A stretch of 41,228 nt of DNA from NCBI GenBank assembly GCA_009602725.1, contig WELB01000004.1, positions 193,640 through 234,867 of the forward strand, read 5' to 3'. Below, in pieces: positions 34,224-41,228 of the stretch. The translations under genes and the position numbers were made by a program. This DNA is from Spirogloea muscicola (taxonomy: Eukaryota; Streptophyta; Zygnematophyceae; Spirogloeales; Spirogloeaceae). Under the pieces are notes generated by a model. It did no database searches. It saw only the letters and a list, made by a program, of their open reading frames with translations, and was not told the origin of the DNA. How positions within the stretch are numbered: the stretch's first letter is position 1; every line of letters starts with the position of its first letter.

Positions 34224-37200
34224 ATGTTCTGCGCGAGTAAGCTACAGGAGCCGATGGCGGCCCGGCTGCCATGACTGTCTAGTGCCCTGCACCCCACGGG
34301 CTTAGCTTGAGATCCCGATCTTGCTCTCTTGGGAGCCTTGCGCCAGCTTCCACAGCAGCACGGCCGACGGCTGCGACGCCCGCTACGCCAGTTCCTGTGC
34401 CGCTGTCAAGCGCACCAGCTGTGCATGGGTGCTGCGACACCCAGCCAGAAGCCACGATTGATCAGCGCTACGCCGTGGGCGCCATGGCCGGCGGCCAGCC
34501 ATATAGTGCGCCCTGCTTGTTGCAGGGCTAGCTGGCACTGGCTGCATGGCCTCAGACATCCTGCTGCACGCTTCTGGGTTGTTCTGCATAGCAACTGCTT
34601 CGCAGTACCAGCCTCCAGCGTGCTGAGGCGCAGGATAGCGCATGTGTGACCAGCCTGCCGCTTGTCTCACGACCTTACTGCGCCTTGTGCTGAGCCGCTC
34701 CTCGCGCTCGATGCTGTTCCCACAGTTTCTGGCGTCTCTCCGGAGGACCCCGTGGTGTCGAAGAAGTCGGGCCTGCTCTTCGAGAAGCGGCTCGTGCAGC
34801 AGTACATTGCGGTGAGCACTGTGGCTGCCAGTGACGGAGATGGGGATTGTGGGGGCGTTAGGTGATCGTTGTGGACCTGACCACCATGGCTGGCATCAAG
34901 GGGGGTGCCATTTGCAAGGGCTGACGGAGTTAATACCACCAATTAGTCTATGCCTTCAGGGACGGGCTCAGCTCAGGAGCTCTGCAGACATGGCACTTGC
35001 TCGTGTCCTTCTGGTGTAGAGGTATCTCTGGCAACCCCTCCTCTCGCTCACAAAGTGTGCAAGTCTGGGGGCCGGCAGGAGCATGGCTCGGACCCGGTCA
35101 CCGGAGTGCCCTTGGCGGAAGATGACCTCCTGCCCATCAAGTCCAACAAGGTGCGCACGCCGACGCCTTTTTAAGTCGCTCAGACTGACCTTCCACTGGC
35201 TGGAAGCAATCTTGCTCTCGCTCTTGTATGCTCAAAGTGCAATGCCTGGGCATAATTGAGAACAGGACAGACTGTGCAGCAGTGTGTTACTTGCTGGGCT
35301 GGCAGCTCATGATGCAGTCTTTTGCAGCTTAGTCACTAATACGCGTTGGACACTGAAAATGTAACAAGGTGCAATTGGCCACTGACTGGATGATCGTGTG
35401 CTGATCGGTGGCACTTAGCCTCCATGTGCACTGACACTCAACTCCCTGACTTTCCATTGCTCTCCACACCATAATTGCCTGCAGGCTGTAAAGCCTCGGC
35501 CTTTGCAAGCAGCCAGCATCCCCGGCATGCTACACATTTTCCAGAATGTGAGTGCCAAACAGCCAGCTCATTGAGGCTTATATCAGTCTGCAGGCAAAAG
35601 CAACGGGTGCGTCCAGGTGGGTGCGTCCAGGTAGATGCCACTTGTTGTTATATATTGAGAAAAATCATGTTGAGGTTAGTCTTGAGCAGCATGATTACAG
35701 TCGGGGACAAGGTCTGTCAATGGACGATTCACACTGCTGTATGCTGGGAGTGCTTGCTGTGACCAGCTCGTCCTGAATAATGAAGTTGCAACAATGACTT
35801 CCTCGCAAAACAAGTCTCTCATAGGCCAGCTTGCACCTCTATCTTGGACAGGAGTGGGATTCACATGTCCTTGGAAGTTACGCTCTGGAGCAGCAGCTGC
35901 ACACAGTCCGGCAAGAGCTCTCGCATGCGCTCTATCAGGCACGTGTACCAAGCTACATTGGTTGAAAGACAAGGCCTTTCTTGTTTCTAACCTGGCCTCC
36001 ATTTGGCTGTCTAGATGTTACTGTTCAAGGCATAGTCTCTTCAATGCTCAGGTAGTCTTTGACTCGGCTCACCTCATATGTGCACTGCTTGTTGTCCAGC
36101 ATGATGCGGCATGCCGTGTGATCGCCCGCTTGAAAAAGGAAAGGGATGAAGCCCGGGCGCTGCTGTCGGCAAATGCGCATGTTGCCTTTGATGCTCAGCC
36201 TGTCCCAATGATTGCAGCAAATGGGAAGCGAGGTTTGTACCTAAGGTTGCAATGGGACCTGTGCTTAAGCACATTACGGACAGCATGGCCTGCAAACTTG
36301 GAGCTTCATTGTAAAGACAAGCAAAGCTTGAAGTATGATTCACGCTTCTCAGCCTCATCAACTTTCTTGTGGCTGGCAGAGGTGGACGATGAGGTGATGC
36401 GAGATGGAGATGTAGCTGCTAAGAAACCACAGGGCGGCATTACAGAGGAGATCGTAGCTGCATTGACAGACTGCAATGCTCGTCTGTCCAGTGCACGGAA
36501 GAAGCGGCAGGTGACTAGCTCGTCTTGCTGTTCTTTCTGATCGACCTGCCGTCCTCGCTTGTGACCCTCGATGACTATTTCCATTGCGTTTGTAAGTAGC
36601 TTGCTGAAGTAAAGCCCCTTGCTTTTCTTGGCAGATACCTGCCACCTTGGCAGCTCCAGAAGCCCTGGAGGCTTTCACCCAGCTGTCGAGTCACCCGCTG
36701 CACAAGACGAACAAGCCTGGCATCCTCTCGCTGGACATCGATGCCACCAAGGACCTCATCCTCACAGGCGGGATCGACAGCTCCGCGGTTGTCTTTGACA
36801 GAGCATCAGGGGAGATCAAGGCCTCTCTGGCAGGACACACTAAGCGGGTGACCATCCTCAATCTACCTGTTCCTGTTTGAGTCACATGTGTGTTACAGGG
36901 ACTTGAAAGTCTGCACCAGCTGGATTGTAACTTGGGTCTGACAATGCCGCAGATGCTTGTGTATTGACAGGTCACGAGTGTCAGGTTCGTACCGGAGAAA
37001 GAGTACCTTCTTACAGCCTCAGCAGATAAGGTGAGTGCCAGCTATTGTCTAATATTCGAAAAGTAGGTGCAGTCTTGCAAGTTGTAAGCAGACATGCAAG
37101 TGGTATAGATTGTTGTTTGAAGTCCCGTGCCTGGCTGCATTTAGAGCTGCTCACCTTGGGTCCTTGCAGACAGTCCGCATCTGGAAAGAGGGTGAGGAAG

Positions 37201-39145
37201 GTGCCTACGAGTGCAAGCACGTCTTGACTGAGCACACAGCAGAGGTGACTTTGCTTGCAATAATGTGCATTTTGTCAAGCGTGTATTGATGCAGTAGGTT
37301 AGGAAGTCTTGTGTTGGGGCTGACTTTGCTCCACTTGCCTGGCTGACAGCCTACCTCTTTCTATTGGTCCAGGTTAAATCCTGCACTGTCCATGCCACCA
37401 ATGATTACTTTGTCAGCGTTTCCGCCGATCGGTCTTGGTGCTTCTACGAGGTTCAAAGCGGCCTCTGCCTGACGCAGGTATGCTTCTAAAGCCAAAGCAC
37501 GCTGTCAATGTTTTCTCTGAGCTTCGCACCACCTTACATGCTTTATAGCATCCTTCCATCTCATAGATTAGCTAAGGAGGTTCTGATGTATACAGCAAAG
37601 TGGAGGATGACTGCATGCTCGTACACCTCTCTGTCCTGCTTCGGATGCAAGAGTTGACATTCATGACTTTGCAGGTCATGGACCCGACAGTGGAGGATGC
37701 ATACACTGTGGCAGCATTCCACCCTGATGGCCTTATACTGGGCACGGGCACCGCTGAATCTGCTGTGCGCATCTGGGACGTCAAGAACCAGGTTTTTTAT
37801 CTCCTGCTACCTTCGGGGTCAAAATGAGAATCTGGGCATGTGTTAAATTTGTGGATGCACCAGCCAGTGACCCTCCTCATGACCTCTGGCAAACGTGTCA
37901 CTTAGGCATAGCTTCACTGCGTGCAGGAGCATCTTGCCAAGTTTGAGGGCCACTCGGGTCCCGTGACAGGCATGTCGTTCTCTGAGAATGGCTATTTCCT
38001 TGCGGTAAGCGTTCTGGCTGGGATGTCAGATCGGATCACATTTTTCCTAATTGTAAACAAACATATTGGCCTAATTTCATGCAAGCATAAGATTGACAAC
38101 ATTCAACACACCTGGATTGCAATTAAACCTTCAGTGACAATTCTTGGGTTACCTCGCTTGTCATTGGCAGACTGCTGCCATGGATGGTGTCAAGTTGTGG
38201 GACTTGCGGAAGCTCCGTAATTTCCGCTCATTTGCTCCATATGACGCCAATACACCTACCAATGCAGGTGAGCAGCCTGAAAAAGATCATTTGTTGTTCC
38301 AAGTCTGATTGCTTTTATCTCAGTGCAAGTGATATTCTCTAAGAAGCACAGCTTGCTATGAAGGCACAAATGACAAGTCCCGTTCAGAAGACCTAGGCCT
38401 CGAAGTATGTCATTGGCTGTCTTATACTCTACTGACTTGGACGTTGTTGGTACTGCAGTTGCATTCGACCACAGTGGCAGTTACCTTGCTATAGCCGGTG
38501 CCGACATCAGGTACTGGTATCTTTGGAGTCTGTGACTTACTGACAAGAAGTTCTTGAATACACTTTGAGTGACTTCTATCAACCCCAAATGCTAGAAGCT
38601 CATCATTGTCACCGTGGCTCATTGCAGGATCTACCAAGTGGGTACTGTCAAGCAGGAATGGAATGTCATCAAAACCATTCCTGACTTATCAGGAACAGGT
38701 GTGCAGGCTTGCATTGACTCTTGAGTGAGGCTTGCAGAGTATAGTGGATGTAGATTTTAGACTAGTACCTGTAAGAGCTGGCAACTGCATGTGCATTTTC
38801 AATATTGGAATATTATCAGTGTATCTTGTGTCTGCCACTACTTTTATCACGTAGAGCTTGTAGCAGAGCCCATGAAGCAGTGCTTCATGGTTTCCATATT
38901 GCACATTTAGCACTTCTGTCACATGAGCTGTCTATAACCACTTCCATCAGAAGGTTGGCTACTCACCTTGACTTCGCTGCTCCCTGGCTTTTGTCTAGGG
39001 CTGGTAATTGATGTGTCTCTGGCTTTCTGCAGGGGTGGTGACTGATATCAAGTTTGGACCAAATGCGAGCTACTTAGCCGTGGCAACCAAGGATCGCAAT
39101 CTCCGGCTCCTCGGCAGCACAAGCACGCAAGCAGCGGAGTCCTGA
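34224..39145 (+). CDS. PRP19: Pre-mRNA-processing factor 19, U-box/WD40 E3 ligase (complete, 17 exons, 521 aa)
   Basis: Core of the NineTeen complex, needed for spliceosome activation, with a U-box ubiquitin ligase; nuclear. Exons: 34224-34236, 34726-34811, 35079-35150, 35485-35547, 35852-35938, 36100-36232, 36380-36510, 36635-36847, 36971-37030, 37170-37244, 37373-37477, 37675-37791, 37927-38004, 38171-38267, 38459-38510, 38628-38698, 39033-39145. All junctions keep frame. The U-box starts at Met1 ([20 protein letters not shown], then [17 protein letters not shown]). The Prp19 coiled coil follows ([18 protein letters not shown], then [19 protein letters not shown]), then a linker and WD40 repeats from about residue 210 ([47 protein letters not shown]). 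521 aa matches plant PRP19 length. The first exon is only 13 bp. Intron 5 starts with GC (CAG|GCACGT). Confidence 0.95.
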
Positions 39146-40084
39146 CAAACTTGCTCCTTCATTCTCCACCCTGCATGGCTCCGCCATGCTTGCCCTTGGT
39201 CTGTGCTGTGGTAGCCGTCCATGTTGCAGATAGCTTTCCGGCTTATGGTTAGCCGTTCACAATTATCTGTTGTGGGAAACGGAGGCAGAGGTAGAAGTAG
39301 GAACCAGGGGAGTTATTCCCATGCGCAACTTTGCCGCCGCCTGAGCATTTGGAGAAGCTTGACCTAGCACGAAGCAGATTAACGGGGTCCTTGCTTGTGA
39401 GTATGTTGGTTAGAAGTTGCTCACCTTTGTCTATGTATGTCAGAAGCTGCTCTCATTGGTCATGAGTGAAACTCAGGCATCATAAAGAGGAGGGATGCCT
39501 TGGTGTTGTGCAATAATTTGTCTGCATGATGAAGGCACTAAATAGCACAAGGAGACACCATCATGTCAGCTTACAACAGCACCAGGGCTGGCGATGACAG
39601 GCCTACCATGCATGACTGCAGGTAGCCATGCACGGTGTCATGGCATTGGCCAGCAATTTGTAGCATGAGCTACAACAAAATGTCAACCATCTCAAGCCAC
39701 ACACTCCCCTTGACACGCCTGTGTTCTCACTTGAAGGCACGGCACGCAGTAGCTAATGCCGCCCAGGATAAGAATGGAAGTGGCTCTCCCCAGAAAGTGG
39801 CTCTCCTGCCCGGAAAAAGGTGTTGAAGTATGCCGGCTATCCCGTGGAGGATGAGTTCGTCCAACTTGCAGTCAAATTCATGGGGCGTTCAGGTGGATGG
39901 ACCTTCTGCAGCCGCTCGAGCAGTGTCGTGATAGCATGGGCAGCATAAGGAGCAGCCAGGACTGAGGGCCGTGAGCTCGCTGGTGCTTGTGTATCGTATG
40001 TATCTGTACATCTTGCTGCAGCGACCTCTAGCAAATTGCCATGCCAGCTGCGAGCTGGCCATACCCTGACTGGCGCCTCAGCCT
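39146..40084. other. Region downstream of PRP19, no gene seen
   Basis: Likely PRP19 3' UTR followed by non-coding sequence. Open frames are short and without family resemblance. GTGGCTCTCC appears twice about 20 bp apart near 39780-39805. Nothing else is supported. Confidence 0.5.
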
Positions 40085-40660
40085 ATCAATGGGATTCTGT
40101 GCCTCTTGGCCCCTTCTGACCTTGTTCATTCCTTCTTCAGACTGGCCTTTCAACCATCCCCCTTCTTTGGGATAATCCTCTGCATTAGCTAGAGCTCATT
40201 TACCCCTTGTGGGCCAATGCCCTTCTGAGAAAAGCAGTTCCTCTTCTTTGGGCTGGCATTTGAAGTCCATCTCCCCCTTGGTGAAGAGAGGCTTCTCTCT
40301 TTTCCCACCTGCTATACCTATACATTCCGATTCGAAGCAACTGAGTACAGCTGATCTCGTGGCCATCAGTTGTAGCCATTGCTTTGCTGAGTGCTTAGCG
40401 CTTTCCAGCCTTTGGACCTTGTCCTTTGGGCTGGCCTCTCACAGCCCTCGCCTCACGCGCCTCGCTTACGTTCTGTGAGTAGTCAGCCCCCACAAGACAG
40501 TGAATCAGGCACAAGACAACGAATGAGGTGCTGAGGAGCGGGAAAGGTCAAGACCACAAAGGAAGCCCGCTCAACACTCACAACAAGGGGCTCTCCCAAA
40601 AGCGGGCGTGGGCTGTGAAAAGCCAGCCCAAAAAGAGAGAGAGAAGAAGAAAAGGACAGG
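40085..40660. repeat. H-tail-like repeats on both strands
   Basis: On plus, CTGACCTTGTTCATTCCTTC, GGGCTGGCATTTGAAGTCC (about 40250) and GGGCTGGCCTCTCACAGCCC (about 40428) are family motifs. On minus, 40640-40605 reads TTTTTGGGCTGGCTTTTCAC and AGCCCACGCCC. These are two opposed, diverged tails. The family therefore also occurs about 18 kb from the previous cluster. Confidence 0.6.
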
Positions 40661-41130
40661 GCAAGGTCGAAGGGCCCAAAAGCGCCTGAACACACGACGA
40701 CTGAGCAAGTGCCACGGAGGATGAGCGTGGAGACGCTTCCACAGCACAGAGCGATGGCTGTGAGTGGCCAGCCAAGGAAGATGGTCACTTTGTAACCTCT
40801 CGTTACGCAGTCATAGAAGGGTCGCGTCGGCCTCACGAGCAGGAGAACGCCGTCGGCGAGACGGGACGGCGGCGGGCGGGCCCCCAGCCCCGCGCCGCCG
40901 TGAGCACGTGACGCGGTGGTGCCACGTCGGCGCGGCGGGGGGGGCGGGCGCGGGTTCGAACCGCGGCGGCGCCGCTCCGCCTCCGTGCTTTTCCGCCGCG
41001 GCCGCCGCCTCCCTCCTCCCGGGCGGCGCAGTCCCGTCCCCTCCAACCATTTATAGCTGTTACCAGAACGCTGCCTTTTGGGGGACTCCCCCCTTCCCTT
41101 TGTCCGCCACTCCTCCCTCCTCCCTGGCAG

Positions 41131-41133
<3 letters not shown>
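40661..41133. other. GC-rich end region, no defined gene
   Basis: From about 40840 the composition is like the first-exon regions of the other genes. It includes CACGTG (G-box core) near 40905 and GGCGGGGGGG. Open frames here are Arg/Pro/Gly-rich on minus and look like composition artefacts. A gene start just beyond the window is possible. Confidence 0.3.
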
Positions 41134-41178
<45 letters not shown>

Positions 41179-41187
41179 CCCCCCCCC

Positions 41188-41228
<41 letters not shown>
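41134..41228. repeat. Poly-C tract at the window end
   Basis: Almost pure C for 95 bases, with T at 41176 and 41188 only, preceded by CCTCCCTCCTCCCTGGCAGG. It is either a real homopolymer that stopped the assembly or a sequencing artefact at a contig or gap edge. Confidence 0.9.

Noticed and set aside
40945-40965. GGTTCGAACC resembling a tRNA B box
   Set aside because: No acceptor stem or A box could be found at suitable spacing; it is a palindrome in GC-rich DNA.
40483-41046. Minus-strand 187-codon frame near the right end
   Set aside because: Its first half is GC-composition Arg/Pro/Gly text and its second half lies in H-tail repeats.

Overview
This is an intron-rich eukaryotic nuclear window, most likely from a green alga (chlorophyte, plausibly trebouxiophyte). 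The evidence is gene content: an EDR1/CTR1-type Raf-like MAPKKK, a plant-type UDP-glucose pyrophosphorylase, a KAI2/D14/RsbQ-like hydrolase, a TBC1D13-type RabGAP and the splicing factor PRP19. Introns are dense and exons short (often 50-120 bp). The ends of first exons and the 5' flanks are very GC-rich. The species cannot be fixed from the sequence.

Layout. 1-2108 (+): 3' part of an unrecognised gene with TPR-like exons and a C-terminal membrane segment. 2721-5477 (-): complete TBC1D13-type RabGAP, 9 exons, 399 aa. 5478-7580: short dispersed repeats, including a fold-back. 7581-8998 (+): complete KAI2-like hydrolase, 3 exons, 267 aa, followed by a 131-bp tandem duplication. About 10.1-16.4 kb: a repeat island with a LINE reverse-transcriptase fragment and many nested copies of one repeat family. 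16445-21640 (+): complete UGPase, 20 exons, 503 aa. 22.5-23.4 kb: another repeat copy, then a 732-base N gap. 24159-about 24.84 kb (+): broken start of a gene that may be Sin1/CRIM-like. 24.8-27.3 kb: unresolved, with a few coding-like stretches. 27351-33606 (-): EDR1-type MAPKKK, 14 exons, 1150 aa. 34224-39145 (+): PRP19, 17 exons, 521 aa, divergent from the kinase across a 617-bp GC-rich spacer. 39.1-41.2 kb: no convincing gene, more repeats, and a terminal poly-C tract.

The five complete genes are unrelated housekeeping or signalling genes; nothing suggests a cluster. Reading frame is kept across all 58 introns I placed, and the predicted lengths match known family lengths.

Two things stand out. 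(1) Five of the 58 introns begin with GC rather than GT, always after an exon ending in AG; that is about 9%, against roughly 1% in well-studied genomes. (2) The repeat family looks like 3' ends of a non-LTR retroelement. Copies share a conserved coding end (...SDLxLLTRGY-stop) followed by alternative hairpin-bearing tails. Three insertions can be read against an empty-site copy inside this window, with 6-, 7- and 9-bp target duplications; where ends can be compared, the 3' end is similar and the 5' end varies.
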